Source of the DNA: Mogibacterium sp.
Lineage (GTDB): Bacteria > Bacillota > Clostridia > Peptostreptococcales > Anaerovoracaceae
DNA: 64,000 bases
Direction of reading: 5' to 3'
Assembly (NCBI GenBank): GCA_017403955.1
Contig: JAFRDH010000004.1
Span: 1 to 64,000, forward strand
Below the pieces are notes generated by a model. It did not search any database. It had not been told where the DNA came from and saw only the letters and a program-made list of their open reading frames with translations. Below, in pieces: positions 57,391 to 64,000 of this stretch (position 1 is the stretch's first letter; each line of letters opens with the position of its first letter). A program made the translations under genes and the position numbers.

Positions 57391-57681
57391 ATGGCTGAGG
57401 ATATCAAGAACGTAAACGTTGAAGAAGAGGAAGAAGATATTATCACTCTGGAGTTTGATGATGACACAGCGGTTGACTGCTATGTAATGGGAACATTTGA
57501 ACTCGGTGACAAAGAGTATATCGCACTTGCACCGGAAGACGGAACTGATGATGTTTACATTTACGGCTATAAACAGCTTGCTGATGATGAATTTGAGATC
57601 CTTGAAATTGAATCCGAGGAAGAATTCGATGCTGCAGCTGCAGAGTTCGATGCTATCATGGCAGAGGATGACGAGAATTAA
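57391..57681 (+). CDS. DUF1292 domain protein
   Basis: A 96-residue, very acidic protein with the DUF1292 core 'DDDTAVDCYVMGTFELGDKEYIALAPEDGTDDVYIYGY' (~23-60) and 'EFEILEIESEEEFDAAAAEFDAIM' at the end. The family is widespread in Bacillota; function unknown. ATG 57391 follows AGGAAAGGAG. It has its own promoter. Confidence 0.92.
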   Translation: MAEDIKNVNVEEEEEDIITLEFDDDTAVDCYVMGTFELGDKEYIALAPEDGTDDVYIYGYKQLADDEFEILEIESEEEFDAAAAEFDAIMAEDDEN

Positions 57682-57704
57682 TTTAAAATAATTCAAATTA
57701 CCTC

Positions 57705-57733
57705 TCGACATCAGACAATAGTTTGTGTATAAT
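57705..57733 (+). promoter_or_regulatory. tRNA-Leu promoter
   Basis: TCGACA (57705-57710), 17 bases, TATAAT (57728-57733), 35 bases before the tRNA. Confidence 0.75.
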
Positions 57734-57768
57734 TTATGGCGTGCTGTGAACTTAGCAAGCCATATTAA

Positions 57769-57853
57769 GCGGATGTGGCGGAATTGGCAGACGCGCACGG
57801 TTCAGGTCCGTGTGAGTAACATCGTGAAGGTTCGAATCCTTTCATCCGCACCA
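57769..57853 (+). tRNA. tRNA-Leu (anticodon CAG)
   Basis: An 85-base tRNA with acceptor GCGGATG / CATCCGC, an anticodon stem GCACGG / CCGTGT enclosing TTCAGGT (anticodon CAG), a long variable arm typical of tRNA-Leu (GTGAGTAACATCGTG region), T-loop TTCGAAT and an encoded CCA end. Confidence 0.96.
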
Positions 57854-57861
57854 CGTTACAG

Positions 57862-57891
57862 ACCCTTGTACATCTGTGCAAGGGTTTTTTT
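57862..57891 (+). terminator. tRNA-Leu terminator
   Basis: ACCCTTG / CAAGGGT stem with a ten-base loop and seven T residues. Confidence 0.9.
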
Positions 57892-57972
57892 CTTTGGTTT
57901 TATTGCACTCTATTTATTGTACTGCGGTATAAACCCGATTAAAAAAATTTTAGCCAAATACCTAAAAAATAA

Positions 57973-58001
57973 TTGTGAATGGTAAATAAAAGATGTACAA
58001 T
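57973..58001 (+). promoter_or_regulatory. opp operon promoter
   Basis: TTGTGA (57973-57978), 17 bases, TACAAT (57996-58001), 55 bases before oppA. Confidence 0.65.
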
Positions 58002-58056
58002 TAATTTGTCTACACTGACACAAACCATAATTGGAAATTATTCTAAGGAGGCACTT

Positions 58057-59700
58057 ATGAAGAAAAGACTATTAGCTTTGGCTATGGTTGCTGCTCTTAT
58101 CATTGCGACTCTTGCAAGCTGCAGCACACCTGGCGGCGACAGCAGCTCCGGAGGAGAGAAAGTATTCAGGTATGCTACTAACACAGAGCCTACTACATTC
58201 GACCTCACCAAGGGCAACAGCATCGGAGACAATGAGATCCAGCATGCTATTTCAGAAGGACTTACCCGTAACACCGGTGGTAATGTAACTCCTGGTATCG
58301 CAGAATCCTGGGATATCTCAGAGGACGGATGTGTTTATACATTCCATCTCCGTGATGCTAACTGGAGCGACGGACAGCCAATCAAGGCACAGGATTTCGT
58401 TTACAGCTGGCAGAGACTCGTAGATCCTGCAGTTTCTTCACCTTATGCATGGTACCTCGATACCATCGGTGTAAAGAATGCTGCCGGCGTCAACTCCGGC
58501 GAACTGAAGCCTGAAGAACTCGGAATCAAGGCTATCGATGACAAGACTCTCGAGATCACCCTTGACAGACCAATGGCAGTACTTCTTTCAGCTCTTGGTA
58601 TGCAGAGCAACCTCAACCCACTGCGTCAGGACATCGTTGAGCAGTATGGTGATGAGTTCGCAGCTACAGCTGACAAGAACGTTTACTCCGGACCATTCGT
58701 TCTGACATCCACAGAGAACAATCTCTATGTATTCGAGAAGAACCCTGAATTCTGGGATGCAGACAACATCAAACTTGACAGAGTTGAGCTCAACTACATC
58801 GAGAAGGCTGACACAGCTCTCGGTCTGTATGAGAGTGGCGAACTCGACTATGTAAGACTCGATAACGCAGTTGTTGAGAACTACAAGGACAACGATGATT
58901 ACGGTATCTACCTCAATGGTAACGTAGACTACTGCTACATCAACCCTAACAGTGACAATCCGGTATGGGCAAACAAGAACTTCAGACTTGCTCTGAACTA
59001 TGCTCTTAACAGAGTTGAGTACAACCAGCTGGCTAACAGCGGACTGTACAACCCATACAACGCACTTTGCTTCCCTGGACTCACAGGTAAGGGCGGAAAG
59101 ACATACGGAGAGACATATGACGTAAATTCATATGCATATCCTATGGAAGGCGATGTAGAAAAGGCTCAGGCATACCTTGCTGACGCTATGAAAGAGCTCG
59201 GTATTGCTAACGCTTCCGACATTGAGATCGAATTCGTAACAACAGACGCTGAATCCAACAAGAAGATCGCTGAAGTACTTCAGGAACAGTGGCAGAATGC
59301 TCTCGGTATCAAGGTCAACATCCGTCAGGTAACATATGCTGACATTTACGGCGAAGTATATCCTAAGTTCGATTATGAAATCGGTTATGCAGGATGGGGC
59401 CCTGACTATGATGACCCTACTACATACCTCAACCTCTTCAGATCAGACGTTAACTGGTACACACCTTACGGAAACCCTGATTTCGATGCTAAACTGGATG
59501 CTGCACAGGCAATCACGGACGATCCGGACGCAAGAATGGATCTCCTGAACGAAGCTGAGCAGATTCTTATCGAAGATGGTGCATGGGTACCTCTGCAGGC
59601 TAGAAATCAGTCCTACCTGCTGAGCCCTAAGATGAAGGATGTAACATTCTATTCATTCAGCATCAATATTGACTGGGCATATGCTGATGTAGCTGAATAA
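58057..59700 (+). CDS. oppA: Oligopeptide ABC transporter substrate-binding lipoprotein
   Basis: A 547-residue extracytoplasmic binding protein. Residues 1-~22 are a lipoprotein signal peptide with lipobox LASC (Cys23). 'EPTTFDLTKGNSIGDNEI' and 'WDISEDGCVYTFHLRDANWSDGQPIKAQDFVYSWQRLVDP' match the family 5 (OppA/MppA) signature. It captures peptides and delivers them to OppBCDF. ATG 58057 follows AAGGAGG. A hairpin without a T-run after the gene probably raises oppA mRNA over the rest of the operon. Confidence 0.95.
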   Translation: MKKRLLALAMVAALIIATLASCSTPGGDSSSGGEKVFRYATNTEPTTFDLTKGNSIGDNEIQHAISEGLTRNTGGNVTPGIAESWDISEDGCVYTFHLRDANWSDGQPIKAQDFVYSWQRLVDPAVSSPYAWYLDTIGVKNAAGVNSGELKPEELGIKAIDDKTLEITLDRPMAVLLSALGMQSNLNPLRQDIVEQYGDEFAATADKNVYSGPFVLTSTENNLYVFEKNPEFWDADNIKLDRVELNYIEKADTALGLYESGELDYVRLDNAVVENYKDNDDYGIYLNGNVDYCYINPNSDNPVWANKNFRLALNYALNRVEYNQLANSGLYNPYNALCFPGLTGKGGKTYGETYDVNSYAYPMEGDVEKAQAYLADAMKELGIANASDIEIEFVTTDAESNKKIAEVLQEQWQNALGIKVNIRQVTYADIYGEVYPKFDYEIGYAGWGPDYDDPTTYLNLFRSDVNWYTPYGNPDFDAKLDAAQAITDDPDARMDLLNEAEQILIEDGAWVPLQARNQSYLLSPKMKDVTFYSFSINIDWAYADVAE

Positions 59701-59751
59701 TCAGTACTACAACACAATCAATCAGAACTACAAAGTTAAAGATTAATCATG

Positions 59752-59778
59752 TAAGCCCCGGCATTATACCGGGGCTTA
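59752..59778 (+). promoter_or_regulatory. Intercistronic hairpin after oppA
   Basis: Ten-base-pair stem TAAGCCCCGG / CCGGGGCTTA with a seven-base loop and no T-run. Likely an mRNA-stabilising or processing hairpin giving more OppA than permease. Confidence 0.75.
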
Positions 59779-59802
59779 TGTGGATATTCAGGAGGAAACC
59801 TG

Positions 59803-60723
59803 ATGACAAAATATGTAATAAAACGTGTTATAGCTGCCATCCTGACATTATGGGCGCTTATCACGATCGTGTTCTTCCTGGTAAGGCTGATGCCGGGTGA
59901 ACCTTTCACGAACCCGAAGCTGTCGCCTCAGGTAATTGAGAACATGACAAAGTATTATGGCTTCGACAAACCGCTGATCGTTCAGTATTTTCAGTATCTG
60001 GGCAATCTGCTTCACGGTAACTTCGGATTTTCGATGAAGTATACCAATAAAACCGTAAACTATATCATCGGTCAGACATTCCCGTTCTCTGCTGACCTCG
60101 GTCTCAGAGCTCTTACTCTGGCTATTTCCTTCGGCCTCGTGCTGGGTATTCTTGCGGCCAGAAAGAGGGGAACCAAGATCGATTTTGTTTGCGTATTGAT
60201 CGCTATTATCGGAACAAGTATTCCTGACTTCATCATGGGAGCTCTCTTGCAGTACTTCTTCGGTATCAAGTGGGGACTTCTGCCGATAGCGCTTTACAAA
60301 GGATTCAAGTACACGATACTTCCTGCTACGGCTCTGGCATTCTACACGCTGGCATCTGTATCCAGGATCATGCGTGCAAGCATGCTCGAGGTAACATCCC
60401 AGGACTACATCAAGACTGCGAGATCAAAGGGGCTTTCCGAACTCAGGATCACAGTCAAGCACCAGATCAGGAATGCTATTATGCCGGTAATGACGATTCT
60501 TGGCCCGACTGTAGCAGCGGTACTTACCGGTACATTCGTTATAGAAGCTATTTTTGCTATCCCTGGCATGGGTAAATACTATGTAGAGAGTGTCAACAAT
60601 AACGATTATTCAATGATCCTCGGCATGACATTGTTCTATGGTATTTTCCTTGTCACAGCAAATCTTATCGTTGATATTTTATACGGCGTAGCAGATCCGC
60701 GTGTCCGTATAGGAAAGAAGTAG
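59803..60723 (+). CDS. oppB: Oligopeptide ABC transporter permease OppB
   Basis: A 306-residue permease with six helices. The N-terminal 'VIKRVIAAILTLWALITIVFFLVRLMPGEPF' and the cytoplasmic EAA loop 'SQDYIKTARSKGLSELRITVKHQIRNAIMPVMT' (~200-232) are typical of OppB. AGGAGG precedes the ATG. It pairs with OppC to form the peptide channel. Confidence 0.95.
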   Translation: MTKYVIKRVIAAILTLWALITIVFFLVRLMPGEPFTNPKLSPQVIENMTKYYGFDKPLIVQYFQYLGNLLHGNFGFSMKYTNKTVNYIIGQTFPFSADLGLRALTLAISFGLVLGILAARKRGTKIDFVCVLIAIIGTSIPDFIMGALLQYFFGIKWGLLPIALYKGFKYTILPATALAFYTLASVSRIMRASMLEVTSQDYIKTARSKGLSELRITVKHQIRNAIMPVMTILGPTVAAVLTGTFVIEAIFAIPGMGKYYVESVNNNDYSMILGMTLFYGIFLVTANLIVDILYGVADPRVRIGKK

Positions 60724-60732
60724 GTGGCAGGC

Positions 60733-61656
60733 ATGGAAAATCTGAATAAAGAAATGTTTGTCATCAAAGGCAAAAACGCAGAAAAGATGGAATCTATCTC
60801 TCGTCCGTCTCTGTCATTCTGGCAGGATGCATGGAGAAGACTCCGTAAGAACAGAGCAGCATTCGTAGGACTCTGTATCATCATACTATATGTTCTTCTG
60901 GCTATTTTCGCTCCAATGCTGAGCAAATACGGATTCTCAACGATGGATGCCGCGAATCAGCATGCAGCACCGTCATTCCAGCACTGGTTCGGTACAGACG
61001 CTACCGGACGTGACCAGTGGGTGCGTACCTGGATGGGAGCCAGAGTTTCACTGTCGATCGGACTGTTCTCAGCGACTATCAATATGTGCGTAGGAGCTGT
61101 AATGGGCGGTCTCTGCGGTTTCTACGGCGGCAAGCTGGATATGATCATGATGCGTATCGTAGATATCCTCTACGGTATCCCGAGCCTGATCATTACACTC
61201 CTTGTTATGATCGTACTTGGCAAGGGCGTCGCTCCGCTGATCGTAGCTATGTGTGTAGTCGGCTGGATAGGAACGTGCCGTTTCGTCCGTGGAGAAGTCT
61301 ACAGACTTAAGGAGCAGGATTTCGTAATGGCAGCGAAGGTACTTGGAGTTTCAGACTTTGTGATCATTATGAAACACATCATCCCGAACATCGTCGGCAT
61401 GCTCGTTACTAACCTGTGCATGGCTATTCCGGGAGCTATTTTCCAGGAAGCATTCCTCTCATATATCGGACTTGGTATCGCACCTCCGAGATGCAGCTGG
61501 GGAATTCTGGCAAAAGAGGGAATCGCTTACCTTCGTGTTCATCCGCATGAAGTCGCAATCCCTGCGCTCATCATTTGTTCAACTATGCTAGCACTCAATC
61601 TGCTTGGCGATGGTCTCCGTGATGCGGTAGACCCTAAGCTGAGAGGAACCGAATAG
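60733..61656 (+). CDS. oppC: Oligopeptide ABC transporter permease OppC
   Basis: A ~307-residue permease. The N-terminal cytoplasmic part carries 'SFWQDAWRRLRKNRAAFVGL', followed by TM1 and 'HWFGTDATGRDQWVRTWMGARVSL' and the EAA loop 'KEQDFVMAAKVLGVSDFVIIMKHIIPNIVG', all typical of OppC/DppC. ATG 60733 has AGGTGG six bases upstream; GTG 60724, directly after the oppB stop, is an alternative. Confidence 0.94.
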   Translation: MENLNKEMFVIKGKNAEKMESISRPSLSFWQDAWRRLRKNRAAFVGLCIIILYVLLAIFAPMLSKYGFSTMDAANQHAAPSFQHWFGTDATGRDQWVRTWMGARVSLSIGLFSATINMCVGAVMGGLCGFYGGKLDMIMMRIVDILYGIPSLIITLLVMIVLGKGVAPLIVAMCVVGWIGTCRFVRGEVYRLKEQDFVMAAKVLGVSDFVIIMKHIIPNIVGMLVTNLCMAIPGAIFQEAFLSYIGLGIAPPRCSWGILAKEGIAYLRVHPHEVAIPALIICSTMLALNLLGDGLRDAVDPKLRGTE

Positions 61657-61670
61657 AAAGGAGGAGTTAC

Positions 61671-62699
61671 ATGGCAAGCAAGAAAGAAACCATTCTTGAA
61701 CTCAAGAATGTTGTGTACTCCTTCAAGACATACGGAGGAGAAGTCAAAGCAGTACGTGATGTCAGTTTTGACGTCCGCGCAGGAGAAGTACTTGGTATCG
61801 TAGGTGAATCCGGATGCGGAAAGAGTGTAACCGCTCAGTGCATCCTGAGACTCAACCCGGAACCTCCGGGGTTCTTCGAAGGCGGAGAGATCTACTATAA
61901 GGGTAAAGACATTCTCAAGATGTCCAACAAAGAGATCCGTGAGATCAGAGGCGGAGAAATCGGATTCGTTTTCCAGGACCCGATGACTTCCCTGAATCCG
62001 ACAATGAAAGTCGGAAAGCAGATCATGGAGGTATTCGTAGGACGTGAAGGATATTCCAAAGAAGAAGTCAAAGCTAAGGCTCTTGAGATCATGAAACTGG
62101 TTGGTATTTCTGATTCGGAAAAGAGATTCAACCAGTATCCGCATGAGCTTTCAGGTGGTATGAAGCAGCGTATCATGATCGCGATCGCACTTGTTTCCAG
62201 ACCAAGCGTTATTATCTGTGATGAGCCGACAACTTCACTCGACGTAACTATTGAGGCCCAGATCCTCGAATTATTGCTCGAACTCAAAGAGAAACTCGGA
62301 ACTTCGATCATCATGATCACTCATGACCTTGGTGTAATCGCTAAGATCTGCGACAGAGTAGTAGTAATGTACGGCGGCAAAGTCGTAGAAAAGGGAACAG
62401 TAAGAGAAATCTATTATCAGACCGCACATCCATACACGAGCGGACTGATGCACTCGATCGCAAGACTCGAGACCAACAGAGGCGAGAAGCTTTCACCGAT
62501 CGAAGGTACTCCGCCTGATCTGTTCTCACCGCCGATCGGTTGCCCGTTTGCTGCAAGATGCGATTATTGCATGGATGTATGCAACCAGATCCCGCCGGAA
62601 GAATATAAACTGTCAGATGAGCATACTACAAGATGCTGGCTCCAGCACAGTATGGCTCCTGTAACAGAATTCAAAAGAACGAAAGGAGAGGTGAAATGA
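61671..62699 (+). CDS. oppD: Oligopeptide ABC transporter ATPase OppD
   Basis: A 342-residue ATPase. Walker A 'GESGCGKSV' (~44), Q-loop 'FQDPMTSLNP', signature 'LSGGMKQR' (~160), Walker B 'VIICDEPTTSLD' (~182) and H-switch 'ITHDLG' are complete. The C-terminal oligopeptide domain includes 'PIGCPFAARCDYCMDVC' (~290), cysteines that bind an iron-sulfur cluster in this family. AAAGGAGG precedes it. Confidence 0.96.
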   Translation: MASKKETILELKNVVYSFKTYGGEVKAVRDVSFDVRAGEVLGIVGESGCGKSVTAQCILRLNPEPPGFFEGGEIYYKGKDILKMSNKEIREIRGGEIGFVFQDPMTSLNPTMKVGKQIMEVFVGREGYSKEEVKAKALEIMKLVGISDSEKRFNQYPHELSGGMKQRIMIAIALVSRPSVIICDEPTTSLDVTIEAQILELLLELKEKLGTSIIMITHDLGVIAKICDRVVVMYGGKVVEKGTVREIYYQTAHPYTSGLMHSIARLETNRGEKLSPIEGTPPDLFSPPIGCPFAARCDYCMDVCNQIPPEEYKLSDEHTTRCWLQHSMAPVTEFKRTKGEVK

Positions 62700-63670
62700 T
62701 AGTAGATTACAATGCAGAACCTCTCGTACAGGTCAAAGATCTGTGTAAATACTTTCAGGTAGGAAGACATGCTACACTCAAGGCTGTTGATGGCGTTTCG
62801 TTCAATATTTACAAAGGCGAGACTGTTGGTCTTGTAGGAGAATCGGGATGCGGTAAGTCTACTGCTGGAAGATGTCTTATTAGACTTTATGAGCCTACAA
62901 GCGGTCAGGTCATATATGACGGCAAGGATATCACAAAGCTCACTAAGGCTGAACAGAAGGAATTCTGCCACAGAGTACAGATGATCTTCCAGAACCCGTA
63001 TGCTTCACTGAACCCTCGTATGACGGTCAAAGAAATCGTAGGAGAGGGACTCAAGCTTCAGGGCAAGAGCAATGCGGAAATCGAAGCCAAAGTTGAAGAA
63101 CTTCTTGCAAGAGTAGGTCTCAACAAAGACCATATGTCGAGATTTCCGCATGAATTCTCAGGCGGACAGAGACAGCGTATCGGTATCGCAAGAGCTCTTT
63201 CAGTAGATCCTGAATTCATCATCTGTGATGAGCCGATCTCTGCTCTCGACGTATCTATTCAGGCTCAGGTACTGAACATGCTGAATGAGCTTCAGGATGA
63301 ACTGGGACTTACATATCTGTTCATTGCTCATGACTTATCAGTAGTCAAATATCTTTCTGAAAGAGTCGTGGTAATGTATCTCGGAACTATCGTTGAGATG
63401 GCAGATTCGGAAGAACTCTATGCTAATCCGATGCACCCTTATACTAAGGCGCTGCTCTCATCGATTCCTGAGGCAGACCCGGATAAGGCCAAGGCAAATA
63501 GACGTATCCCTATCAAAGGAGAGATACCTAGTCCGATCAATCCTAAGAACTGCTGCAGATTTGCCAACAGATGTGAATATGCAACAGAGAGATGCCACAA
63601 CGAGATGCCTGCCGCAAGAGAGGTATCACCTGGACATATCGTTGCGTGCCACCTTATGGATGAACAATAA
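62696..63670 (+). CDS. oppF: Oligopeptide ABC transporter ATPase OppF
   Basis: A 324-residue ATPase overlapping oppD by four bases (ATGA). Walker A 'GESGCGKST' (~55), 'FQNPYASLNPRM' Q-loop, signature 'FSGGQRQR' (~157), Walker B 'FIICDEPISALD' (~178) and the C-terminal 'INPKNCCRFANRCEYATERC' (~280) are typical of OppF/DppF. It forms the ATPase heterodimer with OppD. Confidence 0.96.
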   Translation: MIVDYNAEPLVQVKDLCKYFQVGRHATLKAVDGVSFNIYKGETVGLVGESGCGKSTAGRCLIRLYEPTSGQVIYDGKDITKLTKAEQKEFCHRVQMIFQNPYASLNPRMTVKEIVGEGLKLQGKSNAEIEAKVEELLARVGLNKDHMSRFPHEFSGGQRQRIGIARALSVDPEFIICDEPISALDVSIQAQVLNMLNELQDELGLTYLFIAHDLSVVKYLSERVVVMYLGTIVEMADSEELYANPMHPYTKALLSSIPEADPDKAKANRRIPIKGEIPSPINPKNCCRFANRCEYATERCHNEMPAAREVSPGHIVACHLMDEQ

Positions 63671-63703
63671 ATCAAATTCTTAAATTAAGAGAGAAATTAT
63701 ATT

Positions 63704-64000
63704 ATGCAAGCTTCATTTTACAAAGAAAACCGAGAGAAGCTGTATGCTATGCTGCCGGAAGGATCTCTTCTGGCAGTTTTCTCGGGAAGAGATATTATCA
63801 AAACAAACGATGAATATTATCCGTTTTTCGCCGACAGGAACTTTGTCTATCTGACAGGTCTTGAATGCAAAGAAGCAGTTCTTTTGGCTGCAAAGGACGG
63901 AGCGGGAAGAGTCAATGAGACTTTGTACATTCTTCCGCCTGATGCGCATGCCGAGAGATGGACCGGAGTCAGAGTCAAACCGGCTGAAGCGGAATCTGTT
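63704..64000 (+). CDS. pepP: Aminopeptidase P N-terminal part (partial)
   Basis: The window ends inside this gene; 99 residues are visible, starting MQASFYKENREKLYAMLPEGSLLAVFSG and continuing with 'YYPFFADRNFVYLTGL' and 'LPPDAHAERWTGVR', the N-terminal domain (AMP_N) of X-Pro aminopeptidase. The metal-binding C-terminal domain lies outside the window. The enzyme removes N-terminal residues preceding proline, suited to peptides imported by the adjacent Opp system. Confidence 0.88.
   Translation, partial: MQASFYKENREKLYAMLPEGSLLAVFSGRDIIKTNDEYYPFFADRNFVYLTGLECKEAVLLAAKDGAGRVNETLYILPPDAHAERWTGVRVKPAEAESV

Noticed and set aside
57725-57985. 86-residue open frame over the tRNA-Leu gene
   Set aside because: It runs through a complete tRNA and its terminator; no ribosome site, so a chance frame.

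Overview
The window looks like chromosomal DNA of a strictly anaerobic Gram-positive member of the class Clostridia (phylum Bacillota). Evidence: a SCIFF ribosomal peptide with its radical-SAM maturase; a T-box leader on thrS; a superoxide reductase, flavodiiron protein and rubrerythrin set; a ProX-type editing protein; a DUF4914 protein; strong AGGAGG ribosome binding sites with many TTG/GTG starts; and TTGnnn-17-TATAAT promoters. I cannot name the species. Most of the window is ordinary, densely packed core genome. No insertion sequence, phage or CRISPR array is visible.

Layout. 1-2.4 kb: GNAT acetyltransferases, a fragment resembling a tRNA/tmRNA 3' end, and a DMT transporter with a histidine-rich tail lying between two 46-bp direct repeats, followed by a frameshifted small gene. 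2.5-5.3 kb: a membrane protein, an alpha/beta hydrolase, a GNAT gene with a possible leader peptide, and a histidine phosphatase. 5.4-5.75 kb: a MITE-like inverted-repeat element. 5.9-10.5 kb: a run of small or uncharacterised genes, a pyrophosphatase-like protein, TfoX-N, an amidohydrolase and an SMC/ABC-like ATPase. 10.5-14.1 kb: a frameshifted acidic-repeat gene, an AI-2E-type permease and a MATE exporter. 14.1-14.75 kb: a 670-bp gene-free stretch full of several families of short palindromes. 14.75-17.15 kb: thrS with its T-box leader. 17.3-20.7 kb: ROK kinase, ProX and a secreted wall-binding-repeat protein. 20.8-23.8 kb: a tyrosine-codon leader and terminator ahead of a tryptophanase/tyrosine phenol-lyase family enzyme, then two thioesterases. 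24.6-27.4 kb: oxygen-defence genes and a His-rich CsoR-type repressor. 27.5-39.6 kb: glutaminase, a LOG-type protein, a heterodimeric ABC exporter, phosphoglucomutase, an M20 peptidase with YfcC carrier, and a UspA-like protein. 39.7-46 kb: the SCIFF pair, rdgB, yihY, a lipid kinase, a UPF0173 hydrolase, mscL and small proteins. 46-53.4 kb: DUF4914, a GH2-galactokinase fusion, and divergent serA/serC. 53.4-57.7 kb: a catalytically dead DacA-like protein, uvrC and DUF1292. 57.7-64 kb: tRNA-Leu(CAG), oppABCDF and the start of an aminopeptidase P.

How the genes fit together. Peptide and amino-acid metabolism dominates: Opp uptake, aminopeptidase P, M20 peptidase with YfcC, glutaminase, the beta-eliminating lyase and serine synthesis. 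This suggests an asaccharolytic or peptide-fermenting lifestyle. Defence against oxygen is the classical anaerobic reductive set. Regulation visible in the sequence includes a T-box, a putative tyrosine-sensing attenuator, an operator overlapping the promoter of the CsoR-type gene, a 25-bp palindrome at the His-tail transporter promoter, and terminator-like hairpins inside the SCIFF and opp operons.

Most interesting items: the six-tyrosine-codon leader with terminator before a divergent TnaA/Tpl enzyme; a SCIFF peptide lacking the usual thioether donor cysteine and acceptor threonine; a GH2-galactokinase fusion; a DacA-like protein with all three catalytic motifs lost; and a family of ATGTAAAG-N4-CTTTACAT dyads repeated in three separate intergenic regions.
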